64,000 nucleotides of DNA from Mycolicibacterium parafortuitum (GTDB taxonomy: Bacteria > Actinomycetota > Actinomycetes > Mycobacteriales > Mycobacteriaceae), in assembly GCF_010725485.1 (NCBI RefSeq), contig NZ_AP022598.1:1116001-1180000 (forward strand), given 5' to 3'. Both the position numbers and the translations under genes were made by a program. The number at the start of each line of letters is the position of its first letter. Within the stretch, counting starts at the first letter, position 1. Positions 15,561-23,708 of the stretch are shown here, piece by piece. The notes under the pieces are model-generated. The model was not told the origin of the DNA. It did no database searches and saw nothing but the letters and a program-made list of their open reading frames with translations.

Positions 15561-17039
15561 ATGACACAGAGCACGGCCTTCAGGACCGAATGGGACAAGC
15601 TGTTCATCGGCGGCAAATGGGTCGAGCCGGCGACCTCGGATGTGATCGAGGTGCGTTCGCCGGCCACCGGAGAACTCGTCGGCAAGGTGCCGCTGGCGTC
15701 GGCGGCCGACGTCGACGCCGCCTGCGCCGCCGCGCGTGAGGCGTTCGACAACGGCCCGTGGCCGCAGCTGTCGCCGGCCGAGCGCGCCGAGGTGCTTGGC
15801 CGCGCGGTCAAGCTCATGGAGGAGCGCGCCGACGAGCTGAAGTTCCTGCTGGCCGCCGAGACCGGTCAGCCGCCGACGATCGTCGACATGATGCAGTACG
15901 GCGCCGCGATGTCGTCGTTCCAGTTCTATGCCGGCGCGGCCGACAAGTTCACCTGGCAGGACATCCGCGACGGCGTGTACGGGCAGACGCTGGTGGTGCG
16001 TGAGCCGGTCGGCGTCGTGGGCGCCGTCACCGCGTGGAACGTGCCGTTCTTCCTGGCCGCCAACAAGCTGGGTCCCGCACTGCTGGCCGGCTGCACCGTC
16101 GTGCTCAAGCCCGCCGCCGAGACCCCGCTGTCGGTGTTCGCGATGGCCGAGATGTTCGTCGAGGCCGGCCTGCCCGAGGGCGTGCTGTCGATCGTGCCGG
16201 GCGGCCCGGAGACCGGTCAGGCGCTGACCGCCAACCCGAACCTGGACAAGTACACGTTCACCGGCTCGTCGGGCGTCGGCAAGGAGATCGCGAAGATCGC
16301 GGCCGACAAGCTCAAGCCGTGCACGCTGGAACTCGGCGGCAAGTCCGCGGCGATCATCCTCGACGACGCCGACCTGGACTCCACACTGCCGATGCTGGTG
16401 TTCTCCGGCCTGATGAACTCGGGCCAGGCGTGCGTCGGGCAGACCCGCATCCTGGCACCGCGCTCACGCTACGACGAGGTCGTCGAGAAGTTGTCGGCCG
16501 CCGCGGCCGGGATGGCTCCCGGGCTGCCGGACAACCCCGCCGCGATGATCGGCCCGCTGATCAGCGAGAAGCAGCGCGACCGCGTCGAGGGCTACATCAA
16601 GAAGGGCATCGAGGAAGGCGCGCGGGTGGTCACCGGCGGCGGCCGCCCCGAGGGCCTGGACAGCGGCTGGTTCGTCCAGCCGACGGTGTTCGCCGACGTC
16701 GACAACTCGATGACCATCGCGCAGGAGGAGATCTTCGGCCCGGTGCTCGCGGTGATCCCGTACGAGGACGAGGACGACGCGGTGCGCATCGCCAACGACT
16801 CGGTCTACGGGCTGGCCGGTTCGGTGTACACCACCGACAACGACCGGGCGCTGCGGATCGCGCGGCGGATCCGCACCGGCACCTACGCGGTCAACATGTA
16901 CGCGTTCGACCCGTGCGCCCCGTTCGGCGGTTACAAGAACTCGGGCATCGGCCGTGAGAACGGCTGGGAGGGCATCGAGGCCTACTGCGAGCAGAAGAGC
17001 ATCCTGCTGCCGTTCGGCTACACGCCGCCGGCCGGCTAG
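15561..17039 (+). CDS. NAD(P)-dependent aldehyde dehydrogenase, Rv0223c-like
   Basis: A 492-residue ALDH superfamily enzyme oxidising aldehydes to acids. The nucleophilic Cys is in SGQACVGQTR, the general base Glu in LELGGKSA, and the cofactor-binding FTGSSGVGKEI and EEIFGPVL segments are intact. Sequence agrees closely with Rv0223c along its whole length. ATG 15561 is chosen from the -10 box 7 bases upstream. A strong hairpin follows the stop. The natural aldehyde is unknown; nearby P450 and lipid genes make a fatty or terpenoid aldehyde plausible. Confidence 0.94.
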   Translation: MTQSTAFRTEWDKLFIGGKWVEPATSDVIEVRSPATGELVGKVPLASAADVDAACAAAREAFDNGPWPQLSPAERAEVLGRAVKLMEERADELKFLLAAETGQPPTIVDMMQYGAAMSSFQFYAGAADKFTWQDIRDGVYGQTLVVREPVGVVGAVTAWNVPFFLAANKLGPALLAGCTVVLKPAAETPLSVFAMAEMFVEAGLPEGVLSIVPGGPETGQALTANPNLDKYTFTGSSGVGKEIAKIAADKLKPCTLELGGKSAAIILDDADLDSTLPMLVFSGLMNSGQACVGQTRILAPRSRYDEVVEKLSAAAAGMAPGLPDNPAAMIGPLISEKQRDRVEGYIKKGIEEGARVVTGGGRPEGLDSGWFVQPTVFADVDNSMTIAQEEIFGPVLAVIPYEDEDDAVRIANDSVYGLAGSVYTTDNDRALRIARRIRTGTYAVNMYAFDPCAPFGGYKNSGIGRENGWEGIEAYCEQKSILLPFGYTPPAG

Positions 17040-17046
17040 CGCGACA

Positions 17047-17094
17047 AGACACAAAATCGCACGCTCACGACGGTGGGCGTGCGATTTTGTGTCT
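17047..17094. terminator. Bidirectional terminator hairpin
   Basis: A perfect 18-bp inverted repeat (17047-17064 with 17077-17094) with a 12-base loop lies between the aldehyde dehydrogenase and the convergent SnoaL-like remnant. The stem ends in ACACAAAA / TTTTGTGT, so each strand has a T-rich 3' arm. Confidence 0.85.
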
Positions 17095-17127
17095 GGTGGG
17101 CGCTGGGCGCTCAGGGCACCGGTGGCC

Positions 17128-17389
17128 TCAGTTCTCGATCGGGAACGAGTGGTGCTCGTGGGCGATCAGCCACTGCCCGTCCACTTTCCGCAGGCCGATG
17201 GTGATGCGAGAACGGCGGCCACGAGTCGCGGTAGGCGGCGGTGCCCCGAACCCCGTCGTAGGGCGGGGTCGCATCGAACATCACGAGGTCGTCGGTATGG
17301 GCGGCGAGCACGCCGTCGATATCGCGGGCGCGGATCGCCTCGATCCACCGCTCGACGGTGTCCCGGATCTGTCGCTGGTTATCGGTCAC
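17128..17389 (-). pseudogene. SnoaL/DUF4440-like protein with internal deletion
   Basis: From GTG 17389 the first 55 or so residues read as a normal SnoaL-like (NTF2 fold) protein: RDIDGVLAAHTDDLVMFD and PYDGVRGTAAYRDSWPPF. Then the frame loses the family pattern. The expected C terminus, ITIGLRKVDGQW followed by IAHEHHSFPIEN and a stop, is present immediately after but in another frame. About 40 residues from the middle of the fold, normally between these blocks, are missing. The simplest reading is one internal deletion not divisible by three. The in-frame product would end at 17111 with an unrelated tail and could not fold normally. Confidence 0.75.
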
Positions 17390-17509
17390 GGGCGTACCGA
17401 CCTCCTGCGGGTCCGGGACTCATCGGCGTGTTGCCATCGAGTGCACGGATATTGCTGCGATATGCCCCGAAATCGCGCAGAAAGCGTGCGTTCGGCGAAG
17501 AGACCGCGC

Positions 17510-19345
17510 TCAGAACGCGGCTTCGGCCAGGTCCATCGCGGTCAGGTCGACGGCCTGCAGGATCGTCCGCTGCGCGGTCAGCCGCGGAAGCACGTTGCGG
17601 GCGAAGAACTTTCCGGTCGCGACCTTGCCGGTGTAGAACGCCCGGTCCCGCTCGGCGATGTCGCCGTCGAGGGCGTTCAGCGCGATCTCGGCCTGCTGCA
17701 GCAGCAGCCAGCCCAGCAGCAGGTCGCCGACGGCGAGCAGGAACGGCACCGACTCCAGACCGAGGCGGTACAGCTCGCGCGGGTTCTCCTGCGAGTCGAC
17801 CAGGAACTTCGTCATCGCCGCGACCATCTCCTGCACGTCACCGACGGCGGTGGCCAGCAGCGAGCGTTCGGTGGCCAGCTCCGGGCGGGCCGCGGAGTCG
17901 TCGAGGAACTTCCGCAGCTGGCCCACCACGTGCAGCAGTGCGCCGCCCTGATCCCTGGCGATCTTGCGGAAGAAGAAGTCCTGCGCCTGGATCGCGGTGG
18001 TGCCCTCGTACAGCGAGTCGATCTTCGCGTCGCGGATGTACTGCTCGATCGGATAGTCCTGCAGGAAGCCCGATCCGCCGAACGTCTGCAGCGACTCGGT
18101 CAGGCACTGGTAGGCCCGCTCGGAGCCGACGCCCTTGACGATCGGCAGCAGCAGGTCGTTGACGCGCCCGGCCATCGCCTCGTCGGCGCCGGAGACGATC
18201 GCGGCGACCCCGGTGTCCTGGTGCGCGGCGGTGTAGAGGTAGAGCGCCCGCAGCCCCTCGGCGTAGGCCTTCTGTGTCATCAGCGCGCGCCGCACGTCGG
18301 GGTGGTGGATGATCGTGACGCGCGGCGCCGTCTTGTCGGTCATCTGGGTCATGTCGGCGCCCTGCACGCGGGTCTTGGCGTACTCGAGGGCGTTCAGGTA
18401 TCCCGTCGACAGTGTCGCGATCGCCTTGGTGCCCACCATCATTCGCGCGTACTCGATCACCTTGAACATCTGCGCGATGCCGTTGTGGGTGTCGTTGACC
18501 AGCCAGCCGACCGCGGGTGTCCCGTGCTGGCCGAACGTCAGCTCGCAGGTCGCCGACGCCTTGAGACCCATCTTGTGCTCGAGACCGGTGACGAACACGC
18601 CGTTGCGGTCGCCGAGGTCGCCGGTCTGCGGGTCGAAGTGGAACTTCGGCACGATGAACAGCGACAGCCCCTTGGTGCCGGGTCCGGCGCCCTCCGGGCG
18701 GGCCAGCACGACGTGCACGATGTTCTCGAACAGGTCGTCGGTGTCGCCGTTGGTGATGAACCGCTTCACGCCGTCGATGTGCCAGCTGCCGTCGGCCTGC
18801 TGGACCGCCTTGGTGCGTCCGGCGCCGACGTCGGAGCCGGCGTCGGGTTCGGTCAGCACCATGGTGGCGCCCCAGTTGCGGTCGATCATCAGCTTGGCCC
18901 AGTGCCGCTGCTGCTCGTTGCCGATGGAGTCGATGATGTGGGCCATCTTCGGACCCGCGGCGTACATGAACGCGGCCGGCTGCGCGCCGAGCGCGAGCTC
19001 GTTGATCGCCCACTCCAGCATCGACGGCGCGGGCACGCCGCCGATGGCCTCGGCCATGCCGACGCGGAACCAGTCGCCGTCGTACCAGGCCCGGAACGAC
19101 TTCTTGAACGCCGCCGGAATGGTCACGACGTGGGTTGCCGGGTCGAAGGACGGCGGGGTGCGGTCGGTCTCGGCGAACGCCTCCGCGACCGGACCCTCGG
19201 CCAGCTCGGCGGCTTGGACGAGCATGTCGCGGGCCGACTGCGGATCGAGGTCACCGAAGTCGCCGCCGGCGAGGGCCTTCTCCAGCGCGAGCACCTCGAA
19301 GAGGTTGAACTCCAGGTCGCGGACGTTGCTCTTGTAGTGCCCCAT
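17510..19345 (-). CDS. FadE5-like acyl-CoA dehydrogenase
   Basis: A 611-residue acyl-CoA dehydrogenase with the same length as FadE5 (Rv0244c) and long stretches of near identity, for example [17 protein letters not shown] and [16 protein letters not shown]. FadE5 enzymes are FAD-dependent and oxidise a broad range of straight-chain acyl-CoAs in beta-oxidation. The catalytic base is expected at the Glu of LYEGTTAIQ. The C-terminal extension beyond the core fold is typical of this subfamily. GGAGG lies 7 bases before ATG 19345. The standard fadE5 locus lies near this block in M. tuberculosis, so this could be a paralogue. The remnant gene downstream is on the same strand, 120 bases away. Confidence 0.93.
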   Translation of the reverse strand: MGHYKSNVRDLEFNLFEVLALEKALAGGDFGDLDPQSARDMLVQAAELAEGPVAEAFAETDRTPPSFDPATHVVTIPAAFKKSFRAWYDGDWFRVGMAEAIGGVPAPSMLEWAINELALGAQPAAFMYAAGPKMAHIIDSIGNEQQRHWAKLMIDRNWGATMVLTEPDAGSDVGAGRTKAVQQADGSWHIDGVKRFITNGDTDDLFENIVHVVLARPEGAGPGTKGLSLFIVPKFHFDPQTGDLGDRNGVFVTGLEHKMGLKASATCELTFGQHGTPAVGWLVNDTHNGIAQMFKVIEYARMMVGTKAIATLSTGYLNALEYAKTRVQGADMTQMTDKTAPRVTIIHHPDVRRALMTQKAYAEGLRALYLYTAAHQDTGVAAIVSGADEAMAGRVNDLLLPIVKGVGSERAYQCLTESLQTFGGSGFLQDYPIEQYIRDAKIDSLYEGTTAIQAQDFFFRKIARDQGGALLHVVGQLRKFLDDSAARPELATERSLLATAVGDVQEMVAAMTKFLVDSQENPRELYRLGLESVPFLLAVGDLLLGWLLLQQAEIALNALDGDIAERDRAFYTGKVATGKFFARNVLPRLTAQRTILQAVDLTAMDLAEAAF

Positions 19346-19414
19346 GCTGCATCCTCCGGTTCCGCCCCCGCTGAACGAGTTTGCTGTCAGCCTACGTCCG
19401 GATGCGGTCGCGGC

Positions 19415-19936
19415 CTAAACCCGACGCCAGTGCGCGCACACGAAATCACCGTTGACGGCCGAGGACACCAGCGACCACTCCGAGCGCATCGGCAGCACCC
19501 GGGAACCGGCGCCGAGCGTGCACGGTGCGTAGGACACGATCATCTCGTCGACCAGGCCGGCGTCGACGAACTGCCGGGCGACCTCGCCACCGCCGACCAC
19601 CCACACGTTCTTGCCCGCCGCGGCCTCGACCAGGCGAGGGTGCAGCTCGGCGGCGGGCCCTTCGTAGGTCTGCACGGAATGCTCGGCGGCGACGATCCCG
19701 GGCCGATGGGTCATGACCCACGACGGCTGGGAGTACATCCATTCCCCCGGATGGTTGGCGAGGATCCATTCGTAGGTGTCGGCGCCCATCACCAGGGAGC
19801 CGACACCGGCCATGAACTCCTCGATCGAAAACGGCCCGTCCTCGCGGATGTCGCGGGTCACCAACCAGTCCAGGCTGCCGTTCTCGTCGACGATGTAGCC
19901 GTCCAGGCTGGCGGCGGTGTAGTAGATCGTGCTCAT
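19415..19936 (-). CDS. Dihydrofolate reductase / RibD C-terminal family protein
   Basis: A 173-residue protein with the RibD_C/DHFR fold. It has the N-terminal ASLDGYI motif, LVMGADTYEWI, and the nucleotide-binding VWVVGGGEVARQF. Members reduce pterins or riboflavin intermediates with NADPH, but stand-alone actinobacterial copies are mostly uncharacterised. ATG 19936 shares one base with the stop of the AraC gene upstream (TGATG), so the two are translationally coupled. It is the last gene of a nat-araC-reductase operon. Confidence 0.87.
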   Translation of the reverse strand: MSTIYYTAASLDGYIVDENGSLDWLVTRDIREDGPFSIEEFMAGVGSLVMGADTYEWILANHPGEWMYSQPSWVMTHRPGIVAAEHSVQTYEGPAAELHPRLVEAAAGKNVWVVGGGEVARQFVDAGLVDEMIVSYAPCTLGAGSRVLPMRSEWSLVSSAVNGDFVCAHWRRV

Positions 19937-20958
19937 CAGGTGCTCCTCATCCAGTCCAGGGGATCCCCGCGCCGGGTGCTGACGCCGTGCTCGGCGAGCA
20001 TGGCGCGGGCGAGTTCGCGGCGGTGCGCCGAATACGTCAGGACGTGCGCGACGATGCCGTACAGCTGGAAGGATTCCGGCGGATCACACAACGCGTCGAT
20101 CACGGTGTCGCCGAGCCGGCCCGCCGCCGAGTATTCGCAAACCATTGCGCGCCAACGCTTCGCGATGTCGTCGTGGTGGGCGGCGAGCGCCTCGGCGTCG
20201 ACGAACCCGGGTTGGGTCGACGTGCGGGCAGGGAAGTCGTCGCCGCGGATCGTCGCGAGCCACACCTCTTTGCTCCACACGATCGTGCCCAACACGGCCC
20301 CGATGCTGGGCTCCGGGCCGTCCCACTCCAGCACCGTCTGCGCGGGCCGGATCTCGGCGACCCACTGGTCTGCGGTCAGTTCGGTGGCCCGCGCCAACAG
20401 ATGCGCGGTGTCGTCGATGTCGTGCGCGATCATCAGCTCGGCGATGCCCGCGACGGCGGGATCTTGCTCGCGGTCGCTGTCGAGCCACAGCGACTGCGGG
20501 GGATGGAAGTGCAGGCCGTTCGGGGCGGGCAGCCGGAACGGCACGTCGCCGGCCTGCGACGGCGGCACCCCGTAGGTCCGGCGGAAGGCCCGGGAGAACA
20601 CCTCGGCCGAGGACCAGCCCTCGTCGGCGGCGACCGCCGACACCGGTTCGCCGCGCTGCAACCGCCATGCGGCGCGTTCGAGCATCACGCGCCGCCGCAG
20701 CGTCGCGGGGGGTTCCCCGGTCAGGCGCCGGACCTCGCGGGAGAAGTGGAACTCCGACGCATAGCTGCTGCGCGCCATGTCGGCGACGTCGGTGTTGCCG
20801 GCGTCGGTGACGGCGTCGAGGAGCTCGCGCAGCCTGTCGCGGTGGCGATGACCGCTTGCGGGAAGAGCAGACGACTCAGCATGACCGCTTGCGGGAAGAG
20901 CAGACGACTCAGCATGACCGCTTGCGGGAAGAGCAGAGGACTCAGCAGGATCGCTCAC
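19936..20958 (-). CDS. AraC-type regulator with DinB-like C-terminal domain
   Basis: A 340-residue protein (GTG 20958). Residues 7-39 are three exact 11-residue repeats, AESSALPASGH. An AraC/XylS helix-turn-helix pair follows (about 45-140: ARSSYASEFHFSREVRRL and GWSSAEVFSRAFRRTYG). The second half (about 175-335) is an all-helical DinB-like domain with SIGAVLGTIVWSKEVW and YGIVAHVLTYSAHRREL; such domains often bind a metal and act on thiol cofactors. A DNA-binding module ahead of a DinB-like domain suggests a ligand-sensing regulator. The upstream gene is nat (56-base gap). Target genes are unknown; its own operon is the obvious candidate. Confidence 0.82.
   Translation of the reverse strand: MSDPAESSALPASGHAESSALPASGHAESSALPASGHRHRDRLRELLDAVTDAGNTDVADMARSSYASEFHFSREVRRLTGEPPATLRRRVMLERAAWRLQRGEPVSAVAADEGWSSAEVFSRAFRRTYGVPPSQAGDVPFRLPAPNGLHFHPPQSLWLDSDREQDPAVAGIAELMIAHDIDDTAHLLARATELTADQWVAEIRPAQTVLEWDGPEPSIGAVLGTIVWSKEVWLATIRGDDFPARTSTQPGFVDAEALAAHHDDIAKRWRAMVCEYSAAGRLGDTVIDALCDPPESFQLYGIVAHVLTYSAHRRELARAMLAEHGVSTRRGDPLDWMRST
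20848..20946. repeat. 33-bp tandem repeat, three units, in araC-type gene
   Basis: Three direct 33-bp units at 20848-20880, 20881-20913 and 20914-20946; only one base differs (in the third unit). The unit is a multiple of three and encodes AESSALPASGH on the minus strand, so copy-number changes would leave the frame intact. Confidence 0.95.
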
Positions 20959-21014
20959 GGTGTCCGAGTATCGTCGGCCGTCGCCGCGCGGGACATGACA
21001 ATTCCTGCTGCCCT

Positions 21015-21851
21015 TCAGATGTCGATCACCTCGGCGATGCGGCGCTGCAACTCGGCGCGGTCCCCGAGATCGGCGACGGCGATCCCGAACCGGGACTCCA
21101 GCACCTCGACGACGGCTGCGGGACCGTCGAGCAGGGTGGTGTCGGAGCCGTCGGTGCGGTGCACGGTGAGCCGGCGCCCGCTCAGGTTCCACCGCGCGTC
21201 GTCGGTGACCAGCGCCGCTCGCAGCCCCGTGACGAACCCCGAGTGCGGGAACGTCGAGACGTACCAGCTGCCGACCTCCAGATCGATCCGCGGCCGCGGC
21301 CGCAGGCCCAGCAGGTACAGCGATCGCCACTCGCCGCGGATCTCGGCCTGTAGTTCGACGCCCTCGGCGTGGTCGAGCAGCCGGTACGGCTCGTGGCGGG
21401 TCTGCTGCACCGGGCCGGTCCGCAGTCGCATCGGCGACGACGGCGTCTGGCCGCCGAAACCGACGTCGACGAGCCACGGTCCGTCGCCGTCGGGCAGTGT
21501 CACCGCGAGCGCCTGGTGGGTCTGGGCAGGCAGGTCGGCGCCGTCGTGCATCCACACCACCCGTCCGGCCAGCCGCTGCACCTCGTAGCCGAGGTCGTCG
21601 AGCACGTAGCCGAGCAGCCCGTTGTGTTCGTAGCAGTACCCGCCGCGGCGGCGGGCGATGAGCTTGTCGGACAACGCGTCGGCGGACAGGTCCGCCACCG
21701 GGATGCCGCACAGCGGGTCGAGGTTCTCGAACGGGATCACCGCGGTGTGCGCGGCGACGATTCGCCGGAGGGCGTCGACATCCGGGGCGGCGGGGGCGGT
21801 GACCCCGATCCGGGACAGGTATGCATCGGTCAGGGCGGTCATGGCGCCCAT
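21015..21851 (-). CDS. nat: Arylamine N-acetyltransferase
   Basis: A 278-residue NAT enzyme, transferring acetyl (or propionyl) from CoA to arylamines and hydrazines. The catalytic triad is visible: Cys in RRRGGYCYEHN, His in THQALAV and Asp in VDVGFGG. PFENLDPL near the N terminus is also typical. ATG 21851 has GAGG 7 bases upstream; ATG 21842 would put the catalytic Cys at position 70, as in the M. tuberculosis enzyme, so both are possible. In M. tuberculosis nat belongs to the cholesterol gene cluster; here it heads a different operon with the AraC-type regulator and a reductase. It may be a second NAT in this genome. Confidence 0.93.
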   Translation of the reverse strand: MGAMTALTDAYLSRIGVTAPAAPDVDALRRIVAAHTAVIPFENLDPLCGIPVADLSADALSDKLIARRRGGYCYEHNGLLGYVLDDLGYEVQRLAGRVVWMHDGADLPAQTHQALAVTLPDGDGPWLVDVGFGGQTPSSPMRLRTGPVQQTRHEPYRLLDHAEGVELQAEIRGEWRSLYLLGLRPRPRIDLEVGSWYVSTFPHSGFVTGLRAALVTDDARWNLSGRRLTVHRTDGSDTTLLDGPAAVVEVLESRFGIAVADLGDRAELQRRIAEVIDI

Positions 21852-21893
21852 CGTGCGACCTCGACAAGGGTTCAGGTCAAGACCCCCGAAATG

Positions 21894-21932
21894 CACTATG
21901 GCGGAATCCCCCGACCGGGTCCCGCCATAGTG
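21894..21932. promoter_or_regulatory. Inverted repeat between nat and SDR genes
   Basis: CACTATGGCGG (21894-21904) and its exact reverse complement (21922-21932) are separated by 17 bases in the 191-base divergent region. TATAAC at 21942-21947 could be a plus-strand -10. It may be a regulator-binding site or a stem-loop. Confidence 0.4.
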
Positions 21933-22042
21933 GTTAGACCCTATAACGGTCGACGGGCGCGGCGCCGGATTTTCGGCGGAGTTGCCGGTGCCCTTACCCG
22001 CTAGCTGCAAAACCCGGCCGCCGTGGGACGCGTGGCCGGGTC

Positions 22043-22750
22043 ATGAGTGTTGAGCCGGATATGACGAACAACGAACACACCGTGGCTCTGGTCACCGGAG
22101 CCAACCGCGGACTGGGCAAGCGCTTCGCCGAAGAGCTTGTCGCCCGAGGCGCGAAGGTCTACGCCGGCGCACGGCGCCCCGAGACCGTCGACATCTACGG
22201 CGTCATCCCGATCGCACTCGACATCACCGATCCCGAGTCGGTACGGCGCGCCGCCGAACAGGCCGGCGACGTCACTGTGGTGGTGAACAACGCCGGGGTG
22301 TCGACGCGCGCGAATCTGCTCGACGGGCCGATCGAGGACATCCGACTGGAGATGGAGACGCACTACTTCGGCACGCTGGCCGTGACCCGGGCGTTCGTGC
22401 CTGTCATCGAGCGCAACATCGCCGAGAACGGGGGCACCGGCGCGATCCTGAACGTGTTGTCGGTGCTGTCGTGGCTGCATCCCGGCACCAGCGGCGCGTA
22501 TTCGGCAGCCAAGGCCGCGGGCTGGGCGATGACCGACGCCGTGCGAGAGGACCTCGCGCCGCGCGGTATCCACGTCGCCGCGCTGCACGTCGGATACATG
22601 GACACCGATATGGTCAGCTACATCCCGGCCGACCAGAAAACCGATCCGGCGCTGATCGCGAAGCTGGCCCTCGACGGCCTGTTCGCCGGGCAGAACGAGA
22701 TCCTCGGTGACGCGCTGACCCGGACGGTGAAGGCCTCGCTGTCCGGTTAG
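22043..22750 (+). CDS. Short-chain dehydrogenase/reductase
   Basis: A 235-residue classical SDR. The Rossmann motif TGANRGLG is near the N terminus, NNAG follows the fourth strand, and the catalytic Tyr153 and Lys157 are in YSAAK with an upstream Ser. The cofactor is likely NADP(H), as Arg follows the glycine loop. ATG 22043 is used; ATG 22061 is also possible and neither has a strong ribosome-binding site. It stands alone between nat and the fadD12 operon. The substrate is unknown. Confidence 0.88.
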   Translation: MSVEPDMTNNEHTVALVTGANRGLGKRFAEELVARGAKVYAGARRPETVDIYGVIPIALDITDPESVRRAAEQAGDVTVVVNNAGVSTRANLLDGPIEDIRLEMETHYFGTLAVTRAFVPVIERNIAENGGTGAILNVLSVLSWLHPGTSGAYSAAKAAGWAMTDAVREDLAPRGIHVAALHVGYMDTDMVSYIPADQKTDPALIAKLALDGLFAGQNEILGDALTRTVKASLSG

Positions 22751-22834
22751 ACCCTTGACGGCTCTGCGCCGGTACTGGATTCTTCGGTCACGTGATGCTG
22801 GTCATAGCTGGAGGGACCCCCTCGGCGAAGTGGG

Positions 22835-22840
22835 TAGACT
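22835..22840 (+). promoter_or_regulatory. Candidate -10 box of acyltransferase-fadD12-lipO operon
   Basis: TAGACT matches TANNNT. Transcription would start near 22847, at the edge of the KstR-like palindrome. Confidence 0.45.
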
Positions 22841-22848
22841 GGCAAAAC

Positions 22849-22862
22849 TAGAACACGTTCCA
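22849..22862 (+). promoter_or_regulatory. KstR-like operator
   Basis: TAGAACACGTTCCA fits TnnAACnnGTTnnA, the published consensus of the TetR-type cholesterol repressor KstR, at every fixed base. It overlaps the predicted transcription start and lies 32 bases before the acyltransferase start codon, a good position for repression of the operon. Confidence 0.65.
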
Positions 22863-22894
22863 GTCCGACGCCGACGTCTTCCGAGGGGGCCGCG

Positions 22895-23704
22895 ATGAGC
22901 GCGACCGACACGATCCCGTCCGAGATCACCAAATGGGACCCCGTCCTCACCGAGCGGGTGATGGCCATCCTCAAGCCGTTCCTGAAGGGATGGCACCGCG
23001 CCGAGGTGCGCGGCCTGGAGGACTTCCCCGAGGGCGGTGCGCTGGTGGTGTCCAACCACTCCGGCGGGCTGTTCGCGATGGACGTGCCGATCTTCGCCAG
23101 CGGGTTCTACGACAAGTTCGGCTTCGACCGGCCGGTCTACACGCTCAGCCACGACATGCTGATGATCGGGCCGACGGGCGCGTTCTTCAAGAAGACCGGG
23201 TTCATCCCGGCCAACCACCACAACGCCGACGAGGCGCTGCGCTCCGGCGGGGTGGTCGTGGTGTTCCCCGGGGGTGACTACGACGTCTACCGCCCGTCGG
23301 CGGCGGCGAACAAGATCGACTTCGGCGGCCGCACCGGCTACGTCCGGGCCGCGATCAACGCCGGTGTGCCGATCGTGCCGACCGTCGGCATCGGCGGCCA
23401 GGAGAGCCAACTGTTCCTGAGCCGCGGCACCGACATCGCCAAGGCGCTCGGCCCCATCGCCAAGCTCGCCCGGACCAAGATCCTGCCGATCTCGTTCGGT
23501 TTCCCGTTCGGCCTGTCGGTCGTGGTGCCGCCGAACGTGCCGCTGCCGGCGAAGATCACGATGAAGGCGCTGCCGCCGATCGACATCATCGCCGAGTTCG
23601 GCGAGAACCCCGACATCGACGAGGTCGACGCACACGTGCGCCGGGTGATGCAGCGCGCCCTCGACGAGCTGGCCCAGGAGCGCAAGCTCCCGATCCTCGG
23701 TTAG
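22895..23704 (+). CDS. PlsC-type lysophospholipid acyltransferase, Rv1428c-like
   Basis: A 269-residue glycerolipid acyltransferase-like protein. VVSNHSGGLFAMD is in the place of the catalytic NHxxxxD block, though the His-to-Asp spacing is longer than the classic motif. FPGGDYDVYRP stands for the usual FPEG substrate-binding loop. ATG 22895 has GAGGGGG 5 bases upstream. It is the first gene of an operon with fadD12 (4-base gap) and lipO, the same trio as Rv1428c-fadD12-lipO. It probably acylates a lipid alcohol with acyl-CoA. A KstR-like operator upstream suggests induction by sterol degradation products. Confidence 0.85.
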   Translation: MSATDTIPSEITKWDPVLTERVMAILKPFLKGWHRAEVRGLEDFPEGGALVVSNHSGGLFAMDVPIFASGFYDKFGFDRPVYTLSHDMLMIGPTGAFFKKTGFIPANHHNADEALRSGGVVVVFPGGDYDVYRPSAAANKIDFGGRTGYVRAAINAGVPIVPTVGIGGQESQLFLSRGTDIAKALGPIAKLARTKILPISFGFPFGLSVVVPPNVPLPAKITMKALPPIDIIAEFGENPDIDEVDAHVRRVMQRALDELAQERKLPILG

Positions 23705-23708
23705 CCCG

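Noticed and set aside
17087..20575. 1162-residue open frame on the plus strand
   Set aside because: It runs antisense to the FadE5-like and reductase genes, whose products match known families along their length. Its composition is that of a high-GC shadow frame.
20848..20946. CRISPR-like direct repeats
   Set aside because: The units are contiguous without spacers, lie inside a coding frame, and no cas genes are nearby.
19936..21867. 643-residue frame joining the AraC-type regulator to upstream sequence
   Set aside because: The upstream part is the wrong frame of nat. A GTG at 20958 gives a normal regulator.
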